Below, in pieces: positions 46,984 to 56,326 of a stretch of DNA of 64,000 nt. Under the pieces are notes generated by a model, which was not told where the DNA came from, searched no databases, and saw only the letters and a program-made list of their open reading frames with translations. The translations under genes were made by a program, and so were the position numbers. The stretch is from Pseudorhodoferax soli. Its GTDB lineage: Bacteria; Pseudomonadota; Gammaproteobacteria; Burkholderiales; Burkholderiaceae_C. Every line of letters begins with the position of its first letter. Position 1 is the stretch's first letter. The stretch is from NCBI RefSeq assembly GCF_003337555.1, contig NZ_QPJK01000005.1:186001-250000 (forward strand), read 5' to 3'.

Positions 46984-48140
46984 TGGACGCCGCGCTGGAG
47001 CGCGCGCTGTCCATCGCCGACCTGCGTGCGATCGCGCGGCGCCGCCTGCCGCGCTCGGTGTTCGAGTTCATCGACGGCGGCGCCGAGGACGAACTCACGC
47101 TGGCCGACAACCGCGCCGCCTTCGAGCGCGTGCGCATCGTGCCGCGCGTGCTGGTCGACGTCTCGGCCCCCGACCTCGCCACCGACATCGTGGGCACGCC
47201 GGCGGCTGCTCCCTTCGTCGTCGCGCCCATGGGCTCGTGCGCGCTGGGCTGGCCCGGCGCCGACCTTGCCATCGCCAAGGCCGCGGCCGCGCATGGCATC
47301 CCCTACACGCTGTCGACCATGTCGAACACGGGGCTCGAGCGCATCGCCGATGCGGTGCAGGGGCCGCTATGGTTCCAGCTCTACGTGCTGCGCGACCGCG
47401 CCTTCAACGCCGCGCTGGTGCAGCGCGCCTGGGCTGCGGGCTATGGCACGCTGGTAGTCACGGTCGATTTGCCCGCCGGCGGCAAGCGCGAGCGCGACCT
47501 GCGCAACGGCGTCTCCATTCCCTTGCGCATGACGCCGCGCCACCTGTGGGAAGGCATCACCCATCCGGGCTGGGCCTGGCGCATGGCGCGCGGCGGCCGG
47601 CCCGAGTTCGAGAACGTGCGCGGCCTGCTGGGCGACCACAGCGCGGGCCTCACGATCGCGGCCAAGGTCGGGCAAAACCTCGACGCTTCCTACGGCTGGG
47701 ACGACCTGGCTGCCCTGCGCAACAGCTGGCCGGGCCGGCTGCTCGTCAAGGGCGTGGAGCATGCCGACGACGCGGAGCGCCTTGCGGCCCTGGGCGTGGA
47801 CGGCATCTGGGTCTCCAACCACGGAGGCCGCCAGCTCGACGGCGCGCAGGCCTCGGCCGATGCGCTGGCAGAGATCGCGCGCCGGCTGGCGGGGCGCCTG
47901 CCGCTGCTGGTCGATTCCGGTGTGCGCCGCGGCGTGGACGCGCTCAAGGCCCGCATGCTCGGGGCCCAGGCCGTGGCCATCGGCCGCGCCGCGCTGTTCG
48001 GCGCCTGCGCCGGTGGCGAGGCCGGCGCCCACCGTGCCATCGCCATCCTGCTGGGCGAGCTGCGGCTGGCCATGCAACTGGCCGGCGTCGCCACTCTGAC
48101 CGACGCCCGCCGGGCCGGCCTCAGCGCGACACAGATGTGA
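46983..48140 (+). CDS. FMN-dependent alpha-hydroxy acid dehydrogenase (lactate/mandelate type)
   Basis: 385 residues, a full-length TIM barrel. H280 and R283 in SNHGGRQLD are the catalytic base and carboxylate-binding residues; FMN-contacting segments VAPMGSCALG and VDSGVRRGVD are present. It oxidises a 2-hydroxy acid to the 2-oxo acid, passing electrons to the respiratory chain or oxygen. Mandelate dehydrogenase is as likely as L-lactate dehydrogenase given the adjacent aldehyde dehydrogenase. Confidence 0.9.
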   Translation: MDAALERALSIADLRAIARRRLPRSVFEFIDGGAEDELTLADNRAAFERVRIVPRVLVDVSAPDLATDIVGTPAAAPFVVAPMGSCALGWPGADLAIAKAAAAHGIPYTLSTMSNTGLERIADAVQGPLWFQLYVLRDRAFNAALVQRAWAAGYGTLVVTVDLPAGGKRERDLRNGVSIPLRMTPRHLWEGITHPGWAWRMARGGRPEFENVRGLLGDHSAGLTIAAKVGQNLDASYGWDDLAALRNSWPGRLLVKGVEHADDAERLAALGVDGIWVSNHGGRQLDGAQASADALAEIARRLAGRLPLLVDSGVRRGVDALKARMLGAQAVAIGRAALFGACAGGEAGAHRAIAILLGELRLAMQLAGVATLTDARRAGLSATQM

Positions 48141-48147
48141 CGCAAAC

Positions 48148-48161
48148 TTGACGCAGGTCAA
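48148..48161. promoter_or_regulatory. FNR/Anr-type box upstream of the PAS chemoreceptor
   Basis: TTGAC-GCAG-GTCAA, a perfect dyad with the 5-4-5 layout of FNR-family sites (TTGAT-N4-ATCAA; Anr sites often have TTGAC). It is centred 93 bases before the chemoreceptor ATG, and a start ~42 bases downstream of the centre would place an AT-rich -10 region at 48184-48195. Confidence 0.6.
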
Positions 48162-48247
48162 TTCGTGCGCGTTGCGAACGAGATTTTGATTTTATTTGTG
48201 TGTTTATGTGACTAGACTCTGCGCACCGACCAACGCGTGGGGACAAA

Positions 48248-49876
48248 ATGCGCAACAACCAACCTGTCAGTGGGCACGAGTACCAGTTTCCCGCTGAGCA
48301 GACGCTCGTCTCGGTCACCGACCTGAAGGGCCGCATCACTTACTGCAATCCGGCCTTCATCGAGGTCAGCGGCTTCAGGCAGGAGGAACTGCTGGGCCAG
48401 CCGCACAACCTGGTGCGGCATCCGGACATGCCGGCCGAGGCCTTCCGCGACATGTGGGCCACGATCCAGGGCGGCGAACCCTGGAGCGCGCTGGTGAAGA
48501 ACCGGCGCAAGAACGGCGACCACTACTGGGTGCGGGCCAATGCCACGCCGATGATGGACGGCGACCGCATCACCGGCTTCCTGTCCGTGCGCACCCACGC
48601 GGAGCGCGACGCCGTGCAGGCGGCCGAGCGGCTGTACGCCGACATGCGCGAGGAAGCTGCCAGCGGGAGCCTGCGCCATGTGCTGCAGCGCGGTGAGCTG
48701 CGGCGCCGCGACGCCTGGGGCCGGCTCGTGCAGGGCCTCACACCGCAGGCCAACGGCAAGCTGCTGGCCCTGCAGCTGGCGGCGTCGGCAGCCATCGTGC
48801 TGGCCAGCTGGGCCGGGCTGCCGGACGCTGCGGTGCTGGCGGTGGCGGCCGTGACCACCGCCGCAGCGGTCTGGGGCGTGCGCCAGTTGATGCTGGCCCC
48901 GCTCAAGGGGCTGGTGGTGGACGCGAACCGGCTGGCCTCCGGCGATTTGTCGCACCGCGTATCGACCGATGCCACGGGCGCGGTGGGGCGGCTCCAGCGC
49001 GCGCTGATGCAGATGTCGGTCAACCTGCGCACAGTGGTGTCCGACGTGCGTTCGGAGGTGGGCCAGCTCGGTGATGCGGTGGGCGAGATCGCCGCCGGCA
49101 ACCACGACCTGTCGGCCCGCACCGAATCGCAGGCCAGCAGCCTGCAGCAGACGGCCGCGTCGATGGACCAGATCAACGGCACGGTGCAGCAGAGCGCCAC
49201 ATCGGCCGCGCGCGGCGCCGAACTCGCCCACGCCACCGCGGAGGTGACGGAACGCAGCAACGCCGCGGTGCTGGCCGCTGCCGAGACCATGGAGGGCATC
49301 ACCCAGTCGTCCAGGCAGATCGGCGAGATCGTGCAGCTCATCGAAGGCGTGGCCTTCCAGACCAACATCCTGGCGCTCAACGCAGCGGTGGAGGCGGCGC
49401 GTGCCGGCGAGAGCGGCCGCGGCTTCGCCGTCGTCGCCTCCGAAGTGCGCGCGCTGGCGCAGCGCAGTTCGGACGCGGCGCGCCAGATCCGCGAACTCAT
49501 CGTCGAATCGGCCGGGCGCGTGGAGCAGGGCGCCAGCCGCACTGCCGAGGCACGCGAGCGCATGCAGCAGGCGCTGTCCTCGGTGGCCAAGGTGCGCACC
49601 ACACTGGACGAGATCAGCACCGCCGCGCGTGAGCAGCAGCAGGGCATCGCGCAGATCAACGAGGGCGTGAACCAGATCGATGGCATCACCCAGCAGAACG
49701 CGGCGCTGGTCGAGCAACTGGCGGCGGCGGCGCAGTCGCTGCAGGGCCGGGCCCAGGGCGTCAGCGACTCGATGCGGCTGTTCCGGCTGGTGCGCGGCGA
49801 GCAGTCGCTGGCCGAGGTCGACGCGGTGGCACTGCGGCGCGCGTCGCGCCAGGAGTTGGCCGAGGAACCGGCCTGA
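48248..49876 (+). CDS. Methyl-accepting chemotaxis protein with N-terminal PAS domain (Aer-like)
   Basis: 542 residues. PAS domain at ~15-120 ([28 protein letters not shown], a common heme/FAD-type redox sensor motif in Aer), two closely spaced membrane helices (~178-220), a HAMP-like linker and a signalling hairpin with the hallmark tip [30 protein letters not shown] (split here across ~360-390). No periplasmic domain, so it senses redox or energy state from the cytoplasm. No C-terminal receptor-methylation pentapeptide. An FNR-type box precedes it. Confidence 0.92.
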   Translation: MRNNQPVSGHEYQFPAEQTLVSVTDLKGRITYCNPAFIEVSGFRQEELLGQPHNLVRHPDMPAEAFRDMWATIQGGEPWSALVKNRRKNGDHYWVRANATPMMDGDRITGFLSVRTHAERDAVQAAERLYADMREEAASGSLRHVLQRGELRRRDAWGRLVQGLTPQANGKLLALQLAASAAIVLASWAGLPDAAVLAVAAVTTAAAVWGVRQLMLAPLKGLVVDANRLASGDLSHRVSTDATGAVGRLQRALMQMSVNLRTVVSDVRSEVGQLGDAVGEIAAGNHDLSARTESQASSLQQTAASMDQINGTVQQSATSAARGAELAHATAEVTERSNAAVLAAAETMEGITQSSRQIGEIVQLIEGVAFQTNILALNAAVEAARAGESGRGFAVVASEVRALAQRSSDAARQIRELIVESAGRVEQGASRTAEARERMQQALSSVAKVRTTLDEISTAAREQQQGIAQINEGVNQIDGITQQNAALVEQLAAAAQSLQGRAQGVSDSMRLFRLVRGEQSLAEVDAVALRRASRQELAEEPA

Positions 49877-51409
49877 TCAGCGTGCGGCGCGCTTCTTGGT
49901 GACCGGCTGCCTGGCGGAAGGCGCCACCTGGCGCGTCACGGGCCTCTTGGCCGCGACGGTCCTGCGGCCAGCGGTGGCGCGCACCGGCAGGAACAGCGTG
50001 ATCGCCTGGCCGGCGCGCAGCGCGGCCGACGCGGAGATGTCGTTCCAGTCGGCCACCTGTGCGGCGCTCACCCGGTAGCGCCGCGCCAGGCTGGCGACGG
50101 TGTCCTTGCGCGCGGCCTTGACCACGGTGCGGTGCGTCACGATCTCGGGCGCCAGCTGCAGCGATGCGTTGTCGGCCAGGTGGCTGGCCACGTCGCCCAT
50201 CTTCCCCGAGCGTGGCACCACCAGCACCGAGCCGGCCTTGATCAGCATGCGCGGCGGGATGCTGTTGACGGTGCGCAGATCGGCCTCGCTCATGCCGACG
50301 CGGTCGGCCGCGGCGGCCACGGTCATGGTGGTGGGCACGGCCCAGGCGCCCCAGCTGGCATGCTGGCCCTTGCCGCGTGCGTCCAGGTTGCGCTTGAAGA
50401 CCAGGGCGTTGTCCCAGGGCAGCAGGATCTGTGGCGTGGCAGCGGCCAGGATCACCTGCTTGTTCATGGACGGGTTCAGCGCGCGGAAGTCTTCGGGCGA
50501 GACATCGGCCAGCTGCGCGGCCAGCGCCACGTCGATGTCGTGCGCCAGGTCCACCATCTGGAAGTAGGGGTGGTTCTCGATCAGCGGCAGGTCGGTGCTG
50601 AAGCGCTCGGGCCGGGCCACGATGTTCTTGACCGCCTGCAGCTTGGGCACGTAGTAGCGCGTCTCGTTGGGCATGGACAGGTCCATGTAGCCCGTCGGCA
50701 GGCCGGCGCGCTGGTTGCGCTGGATCGCGCGGCTCACGCTGCCTTCGCCCCAGTTGTAGGCGGCCAGGGCCAGGTGCCAGTCGCCGAACATGCCGTAGAG
50801 CTTTTGCAGGTAGTCCAGTGCCGCGCGCGTGGAGGCCAGCACGTCGCGCCGGTCGTCGCGGAAGATGTTCTGCTTGAGTTCGAAGTAGGTGCCCGTGGCC
50901 GGCATGAACTGCCACATGCCGGCGGCCTTGGCCACCGACACGGCCTGCGGGTTGAAGGCGCTCTCGATGTAGGGCAACAGCGCCAGCTCGGTCGGCATGC
51001 CGCGCACCTCGAGTTCCTCGACGATGTGGAACAGGTACTTGGACGAACGCTCGGTCATGCGCTGCATGTAGTCGGGCCGCGTGGCGTACCACTGCTCGCG
51101 GTCGCGCACCAGGTCGGTGTCCAGGTCGGGCATGGCGAAGCCGCGGCGGATGCGCTCCCACAGGTCGGCCGGCGGCAGCTGCAGCGTGACGGTGCCCGAG
51201 CGCAGCTCCGACGCTGCGATCGGGCTCAGCGGCCCGGTGGGGATGATGGCCTGGCGCGGGCCCGCGGGGATGGCGGCGCCGTCGACCTGCACGGTGGTGG
51301 GCGGCTGTGGCGCATTGGCGGAGATCGGGGAGGCGGGTTGGTCGATGCTGGCGCAGCCGGTCAGCCAGAGCAGGGCTGCCACGCCAAGGTACTTCATCAG
51401 GACATTCAT
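49877..51409 (-). CDS. mltD: Membrane-bound lytic murein transglycosylase D
   Basis: 510 residues with a lipoprotein signal (LLWLTGCAS). The Slt-type lysozyme-like domain has catalytic E149 in IESAFNPQA, followed by AAGMWQFMP and AAYNWGEG. Two LysM-like peptidoglycan-binding modules follow (~330-375 and ~395-450), then a basic tail. It cleaves murein with formation of anhydromuramyl ends. The ATG overlaps the gloB stop (ATGA), and its stop codon abuts that of the chemoreceptor gene. Confidence 0.93.
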   Translation of the reverse strand: MNVLMKYLGVAALLWLTGCASIDQPASPISANAPQPPTTVQVDGAAIPAGPRQAIIPTGPLSPIAASELRSGTVTLQLPPADLWERIRRGFAMPDLDTDLVRDREQWYATRPDYMQRMTERSSKYLFHIVEELEVRGMPTELALLPYIESAFNPQAVSVAKAAGMWQFMPATGTYFELKQNIFRDDRRDVLASTRAALDYLQKLYGMFGDWHLALAAYNWGEGSVSRAIQRNQRAGLPTGYMDLSMPNETRYYVPKLQAVKNIVARPERFSTDLPLIENHPYFQMVDLAHDIDVALAAQLADVSPEDFRALNPSMNKQVILAAATPQILLPWDNALVFKRNLDARGKGQHASWGAWAVPTTMTVAAAADRVGMSEADLRTVNSIPPRMLIKAGSVLVVPRSGKMGDVASHLADNASLQLAPEIVTHRTVVKAARKDTVASLARRYRVSAAQVADWNDISASAALRAGQAITLFLPVRATAGRRTVAAKRPVTRQVAPSARQPVTKKRAAR

Positions 51410-52197
51410 TTGAATTCGTTTTTCCACTGCCGCAGCGCGGCCAGCACACCGACGGCATCGAGCGCGCTGGCATCGAAGCCGCGGGCCGCTGCGGCCACCG
51501 AAGGTTCGCGTACGCGCAGGAAGGGATTGATGCACCGTTCCAGCGCGATGCGCGAGGGCAGCGTGGGCTGGTTCAGCGCGCGTTGTTGTTCGCACTGCGC
51601 GCTGTAGTGGAGCAGATCGGCGCTGCCAGGTTCCACGGCGCGCGCAAATTTGAGGTTGGACAGCGTGTACTCGTGGGCGCAGCACACGCGCGTGTTGCCG
51701 GGCAGCGCGGCCAGCTGGTCGAGCGAGTCCAGCATCTGCGCGGGCGTGCCTTCGAACAGGCGGCCACAGCCGCCGGAGAACAGCGTGTCGCCGCAGAACA
51801 GCACGGGGCTGCCATCGGCGTCGCCCACAGCGGCACACCAGTAGGCGATGTGCCCGGCCGTGTGGCCCGGCACGTCGATCACCTCGAAGGCCAGCCCCAG
51901 CGTGGCGGCATCGGCCGGCACGCGGTCGCCGCCGGCCAGGCGCGTGAGCGGTTCGGGGATGCGCTCGCGCGACGGACCGAAGACGCGGGCGCCGGTGGCC
52001 TCGCGCAGCGCCGCCACGCCGCCGACATGATCGGCATGGTGGTGCGTGACTAGAATCGAGCGCAGTTGCAAACCGCGGCGCTGCAAGGCCTCGAAGACCG
52101 GCGTGGCATCGCCCGGATCGACCACTAGCGCCGCCTGTCCGTCGTGCAGCATCCACACGTAGTTGTCGGCGAAAGCGGGCAGCGCAATGAGTTCCAT
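51406..52197 (-). CDS. gloB: Hydroxyacylglutathione hydrolase (glyoxalase II)
   Basis: 263 residues, standard length. Metallo-beta-lactamase motif THHHADH (H52, H53... D56, H57), [20 protein letters not shown] and the C-terminal glutathione-contacting region (NPFLRV). It hydrolyses S-lactoylglutathione to lactate in methylglyoxal detoxification. Its ATG overlaps that of the divergent methyltransferase gene in a single CATG. Confidence 0.95.
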   Translation of the reverse strand: MELIALPAFADNYVWMLHDGQAALVVDPGDATPVFEALQRRGLQLRSILVTHHHADHVGGVAALREATGARVFGPSRERIPEPLTRLAGGDRVPADAATLGLAFEVIDVPGHTAGHIAYWCAAVGDADGSPVLFCGDTLFSGGCGRLFEGTPAQMLDSLDQLAALPGNTRVCCAHEYTLSNLKFARAVEPGSADLLHYSAQCEQQRALNQPTLPSRIALERCINPFLRVREPSVAAAARGFDASALDAVGVLAALRQWKNEFK

Positions 52198-53023
52198 GAG
52201 CGGTCAAATTATAGGTTTGCACGATTGGTTCCAGACCCCGCCCGGCCGTTATCTGCTGGCCTGGGAGCAGGCCGCGTTCGACAGGGCGGTGGCCGACGTC
52301 TTCGGTTACCACGCGTTGCAATTGGGTGCGGGTCAACTCGACGGCCTGCGCGCCTGCCGGATCCAGAACCGCTGGCTGGCCGCTTCGGAACCATCCGGGG
52401 CCATGGGCCGGGCCGCGCTGGCGTGCGATTTCTCGGCCCTGCCGTTCGAGTCCAACAGCCTGGACCTGGTGCTGCTGCCGCATGCGCTGGAACTGAGCCC
52501 CGATCCGCACGCCACGCTGCGCGAGGTCGAGCGCGTGCTCGTTCCCGAGGGCCAGGCCGTGATCTGCGGCTTCAACAGCGCCAGCCTGTGGGGTCTGCGC
52601 CAGCGCCGTGCACGCCTGTACCGCAGGCTGGGCCTGGGCCAGCTGTACCTGCCGGCCGATGGCGACTTCATCGGCTACCTGCGGCTGCGCGACTGGCTGC
52701 GCCTGTTGTCGTTCGAGGTCGAGTCCAGCAGCTTCGGCTGTTACCGGCCGGCCGTGAACAGCGAGGCCACGCTGGGCCGCTTTGGCTGGATGGAGCAGTT
52801 GGGCGCGCGCTGCTGGCCCATCCTGGGCGCCGTCTACTTCGTCACCGCCGTCAAGCGCGTGCGCGGCATGCGCCTGCTCGAAGCCAACTGGAAGGGCGCG
52901 CGCAAGCTCAAGGCCGCGCCCGTGCCGCTGGCCAACCGGCGCCCGCGGCGCCCCGTCCACGAGCCGGCGCACGCTGCGCAGGCTCCTCCTTCTGTTTCCA
53001 AGAGAGAAAAAGGCATCCGTTGA
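52196..53023 (+). CDS. Class I SAM-dependent methyltransferase
   Basis: 275 residues. Motifs of the Methyltransf_11 type are degenerate but visible: [21 protein letters not shown] (motif II-III region) and [19 protein letters not shown]. The Gly-rich SAM loop is weak ([12 protein letters not shown]). Proteins of this kind are encoded beside gloB and rnhA in Burkholderiales; the substrate is unknown. The basic C-terminal tail is probably disordered. The ATG shares CATG with the gloB start; the stop overlaps the rnhA start. Confidence 0.82.
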   Translation: MSGQIIGLHDWFQTPPGRYLLAWEQAAFDRAVADVFGYHALQLGAGQLDGLRACRIQNRWLAASEPSGAMGRAALACDFSALPFESNSLDLVLLPHALELSPDPHATLREVERVLVPEGQAVICGFNSASLWGLRQRRARLYRRLGLGQLYLPADGDFIGYLRLRDWLRLLSFEVESSSFGCYRPAVNSEATLGRFGWMEQLGARCWPILGAVYFVTAVKRVRGMRLLEANWKGARKLKAAPVPLANRRPRRPVHEPAHAAQAPPSVSKREKGIR

Positions 53024-53469
53024 ACCACGTCGAGATCTACACCGATGGCGCCTGCAAGGGCAACCCCGGCCCGGGCGGCTGGGGGGTGGTGCTGAAGTCG
53101 GGCACGCTCGAAAAAGAGTTGTTCGGTGGCGAACTGGCCACCACCAACAACCGCATGGAAATGACCGCCGTGATCGAAGCGCTGGCGGCGCTCAAGAAGC
53201 CCTGCGAGGTCACGCTGTACCTGGACAGCGAGTACGTGCGCAAGGGCATCACCGAGTGGATGAAGGGCTGGAAGGCGCGCGGCTGGATCACCTCGACCAA
53301 GCAGCCCGTCAAGAACGTGGAGCTGTGGCAAAAGCTGGACGCGCTGGTTTCCGCCGGCGGCCACAAGATCGACTGGCGCTGGGTGCGCGGCCATGCCGGC
53401 AACCCCGGCAACGAGCGCGCCGATGCGCTGGCCAACAAGGGCGTGGACAAGGCGCTGGGGCGGATATGA
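53020..53469 (+). CDS. rnhA: Ribonuclease HI
   Basis: 149 residues from a TTG start. Catalytic acidic residues lie in [38 protein letters not shown] and [12 protein letters not shown]. It cleaves RNA in RNA-DNA hybrids. TTG was chosen because it overlaps the methyltransferase stop (TTGA), has a purine-rich ribosome site, and lies right before the conserved first strand. Confidence 0.95.
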   Translation: MNHVEIYTDGACKGNPGPGGWGVVLKSGTLEKELFGGELATTNNRMEMTAVIEALAALKKPCEVTLYLDSEYVRKGITEWMKGWKARGWITSTKQPVKNVELWQKLDALVSAGGHKIDWRWVRGHAGNPGNERADALANKGVDKALGRI

Positions 53470-53528
53470 GCGCCGCCCGGCCGCCAGCAGGCGCTCGCAC
53501 CGCAGCCCGAGAGGGCGCAGGTTCACCG

Positions 53529-54980
53529 ATGCCCCATACCTTTCTCTGGCACGACTACGAGACCTTCGGCGTCGTGCCGCGGCGCGACCGGCCTGCGCAG
53601 TTCGCCGCGATCCGCACCGATGCCGACCTCAACGAGATCGGCGAGCCCATCATGCTGTACTGCCAGCCGGCGCCGGACTACCTGCCCGATCCCGCGTCCT
53701 GCCTGATCACGGGCATCACGCCGCAGCTGTGCCTGGAGCGCGGCCTGCCCGAGGCCGAGTTCGCCGCACGCATCGAGGCCGCCTTCAGCCAGCCCGGCAC
53801 CATCGGCGTGGGCTACAACACCATCCGCTTCGACGACGAGGTCACGCGCTTCCTGTTCTGGCGCAACCTGATCGACCCCTATGCGCGTGAATGGCAGAAC
53901 GGCTGCGGCCGCTGGGACCTGCTGGACGTGGTGCGGCTCACGCACGCGCTGCGGCCCGAAGGCATCCAGTGGCCGCAGCGCTCCGCCGAGGAAGGCGGCG
54001 GTCCCAGCTTCAGGCTCGAGCACCTGAGCGCGGCCAACGGCCTGGCGCACGAGGCGGCGCACGATGCGCTGTCCGACGTGCGCGCGACGATCGCGCTGGC
54101 GCGGCTGATCCGCAATGCCCAGCCCAAGCTGTTCGACTTCGCGCTGGCCCTGCACAAGAAGGACCGCGTGGCCACCGAGCTGGGCTTGCCGACCACGCCG
54201 CAGGCGGCCAGGCCCTTCCTGCATGTCTCGGGCATGTTCGGGACAGAGCGCGGCTGCCTGGCACTGATGTGGCCGCTGGCCATGCACCCCACCAACAAGA
54301 ACGAGCTGCTGGCCTGGGACCTCGCGCACGACCCGCGCCAGCTCGACGGCCTCACGGTCGAGGACGCGCGGCTGCGCCTGTACTCGCGCACGGCCGAGCT
54401 GCCGCCCGGTGTCGCACGGCTGCCGCTCAAGAGCGTGCACCTGAACAAGTCGCCCATGGTCGTCGGCAACCTCAAGACGCTGACACCGGCCATGGCCGAG
54501 CGCTGGGGCCTGGACTTCTCCGTCCAGTTGCAGAACGCAGCCCATGCGGCGGCGCTGCCCGACCTCTCGGCCTTGTGGGAGGGCCTGCTGCGCCGCGAGC
54601 CGCAGGCCACGCCCGACGTGGACGAAGACCTGTACGGTGGCTTCATCGGTCCGGCCGACCGGCGCCGCCTCAACCAGCTGCGCGAGCAGTCGCCGCAGGC
54701 GCTGGCCACGGCCCGCAACAGCTTCGATGACGGGCGGCTCGAGGAGCTGCTGTTCCGCTACCGCGCGCGCAACTTCCCCGATACGCTGTCCGAGGAAGAA
54801 CAGGAGCGCTGGCTGCAGCACCGCGCCGCGCGCCTGATCGAAGGCGAGGGCGGCGTCCGCAACGTGGACCAGCTGCTCGAGGAGCTCGACCGCCACGGCC
54901 AGAGCGCCGATGCGCGGGGCGCCGAGATCCTCGAAGCCCTGCACGCCTACGTCGAGGACATCGCTTCCGATCTGGGCTGA
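53529..54980 (+). CDS. sbcB: Exodeoxyribonuclease I
   Basis: 483 residues, close to the E. coli protein. DEDD exonuclease motifs: FLWHDYETFG, GYNTIRFDDEV and HDALSDVRAT, followed by the SH3-like and helical ExoI domains (PTNKNELLAWDL; NKSPMVVGNLKTL). It digests single-stranded DNA 3' to 5' in recombination and repair. ATG 53466 overlaps the rnhA stop (ATGA) and would add 21 non-conserved residues; both starts may be used. Confidence 0.93.
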   Translation: MPHTFLWHDYETFGVVPRRDRPAQFAAIRTDADLNEIGEPIMLYCQPAPDYLPDPASCLITGITPQLCLERGLPEAEFAARIEAAFSQPGTIGVGYNTIRFDDEVTRFLFWRNLIDPYAREWQNGCGRWDLLDVVRLTHALRPEGIQWPQRSAEEGGGPSFRLEHLSAANGLAHEAAHDALSDVRATIALARLIRNAQPKLFDFALALHKKDRVATELGLPTTPQAARPFLHVSGMFGTERGCLALMWPLAMHPTNKNELLAWDLAHDPRQLDGLTVEDARLRLYSRTAELPPGVARLPLKSVHLNKSPMVVGNLKTLTPAMAERWGLDFSVQLQNAAHAAALPDLSALWEGLLRREPQATPDVDEDLYGGFIGPADRRRLNQLREQSPQALATARNSFDDGRLEELLFRYRARNFPDTLSEEEQERWLQHRAARLIEGEGGVRNVDQLLEELDRHGQSADARGAEILEALHAYVEDIASDLG

Positions 54981-54981
54981 G

Positions 54982-55794
54982 ATGGATCCGCAAGCTGCAC
55001 TGGCCGATTTCGTGGCACGCCACCCGCGCCTCATGGTGCTGACGGGCGCAGGCGTCAGCACCGAGTCCGGCATTCCCGACTACCGCGATGCCAACGGCGA
55101 CTGGAAGCGTCCGCAGCCCGTGACCTACCAGGCCTTCACGGGCGACGAGGGCACGCGCCAGCGCTACTGGGCGCGCAGCCTGCTCGGCTGGTCGACCATG
55201 GCCCATGCGCGGCCCGGTGCCGCGCATCTGGCGTTGGCGCGGCTGGAGGCCGCAGGCCATGTGGAGCTGCTGCTCACGCAGAACGTGGACGGCCTGCACG
55301 GCGCGGCCGGCAGCCGGCAGGTGGTCGACCTGCATGGCCGCATCGACACCGTGGTCTGCCTGGCCTGCGGCACGCGCTCGCCGCGCGCTGCCCTGCAACA
55401 GGATCTGGTGGCGCGCAACCCGCTCTTTGCCAGCCTGTCGGCCGGCGCCGCGCCGGATGGCGATGCCGACCTGGAGCATGCGGATTTCTCGCGCTTCCAG
55501 GTGCCCCCCTGCAGCCGCTGCGGCGGCATGCTCAAGCCCGACGTGGTGTTCTTCGGCGAGTCCGTGCCGCGCGAGCGCGTGGCGCAGGCCATGGCGGCGC
55601 TGCAGCGGGCCGACGCACTGCTGGTCGTCGGCTCCTCGCTCATGGTGTATTCGGGCTACCGCTTCGCATTGGCCGCGGCCGAGCAGCACAAGCCCATCGC
55701 GGCCTTGAACCTGGGCCGCACGCGCGCGGACGCGCTGCTGGCGCTCAAGGTCGAATTGCCCATCGGGGCCGCACTGGCGGCACTGCCGGGCTGA
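54982..55794 (+). CDS. cobB: NAD-dependent protein deacylase (sirtuin)
   Basis: 270 residues. NAD-binding GAGVSTESGIPDYRD, QNVDGLH, catalytic His in VVDLHGRID, zinc cysteines CLAC and CSRC, and VGSSLMVYSG. The sequence resembles SIRT4-like (class II) sirtuins. It removes acyl groups from lysines using NAD. It starts one base after the sbcB stop. Confidence 0.92.
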   Translation: MDPQAALADFVARHPRLMVLTGAGVSTESGIPDYRDANGDWKRPQPVTYQAFTGDEGTRQRYWARSLLGWSTMAHARPGAAHLALARLEAAGHVELLLTQNVDGLHGAAGSRQVVDLHGRIDTVVCLACGTRSPRAALQQDLVARNPLFASLSAGAAPDGDADLEHADFSRFQVPPCSRCGGMLKPDVVFFGESVPRERVAQAMAALQRADALLVVGSSLMVYSGYRFALAAAEQHKPIAALNLGRTRADALLALKVELPIGAALAALPG

Positions 55795-55899
55795 TACGCG
55801 GCTTTGCACGAGGCCTGCATTGCGCCACCGCTGCTTTACATTGGCCACCTAAGCTTGTCGCAGCCCGGCAGCACAGACCGGGCCTTGAAAGGAGTCCAG

Positions 55900-56319
55900 A
55901 TGAAACGCTCGATCTTCACCGCAGCCCTGGTGGCCATGGCCCTGGGAGTGCCGTCCATCGGCGCGATCGCCCAGCCGCGCGACCGCGACCGCGACGGCGA
56001 CCGGGATGACAGGGGTCGCCGCGGCGACCGCGACGACCGGCGCGGCCCGGACCGCCATGACGACCGCCACCACGGCAAGCCTTCGCGCCACCCGCATGGC
56101 GGCCCGCCCGGCCATGCCTACGGCGGCCCTCCGGGCCACTGGAAGCGCGGCGACCGCCTGCCGCCTGCGTACCGCGCACGCACCTATGTCATCGACGACT
56201 GGCGCGGCCACCGCCTGCAGCGGCCGCCGCGCGGCTACCACTGGGTGCAGGTGGGGGCCGAGTACGTGCTGATCGCGATCGCGACCGGCATCATCGCCCA
56301 GGTGCTGCTGTCGCAGTAA
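55900..56319 (+). CDS. RcnB-like periplasmic protein
   Basis: 139 residues with a signal peptide (cleavage near AIAQ). The middle (~25-75) is a low-complexity Arg/Asp/His/Pro-rich stretch; the C-terminus has the RcnB family pattern GDRLPPAYR...Y.V.DW..HRL..PPRGYHWVQV...YVLI followed by a hydrophobic end. RcnB affects nickel/cobalt retention in E. coli; whether that holds here is not known, though the His-rich segment could bind metal. AAAGGAG precedes the ATG. Confidence 0.85.
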   Translation: MKRSIFTAALVAMALGVPSIGAIAQPRDRDRDGDRDDRGRRGDRDDRRGPDRHDDRHHGKPSRHPHGGPPGHAYGGPPGHWKRGDRLPPAYRARTYVIDDWRGHRLQRPPRGYHWVQVGAEYVLIAIATGIIAQVLLSQ

Positions 56320-56326
56320 GCCGGGC

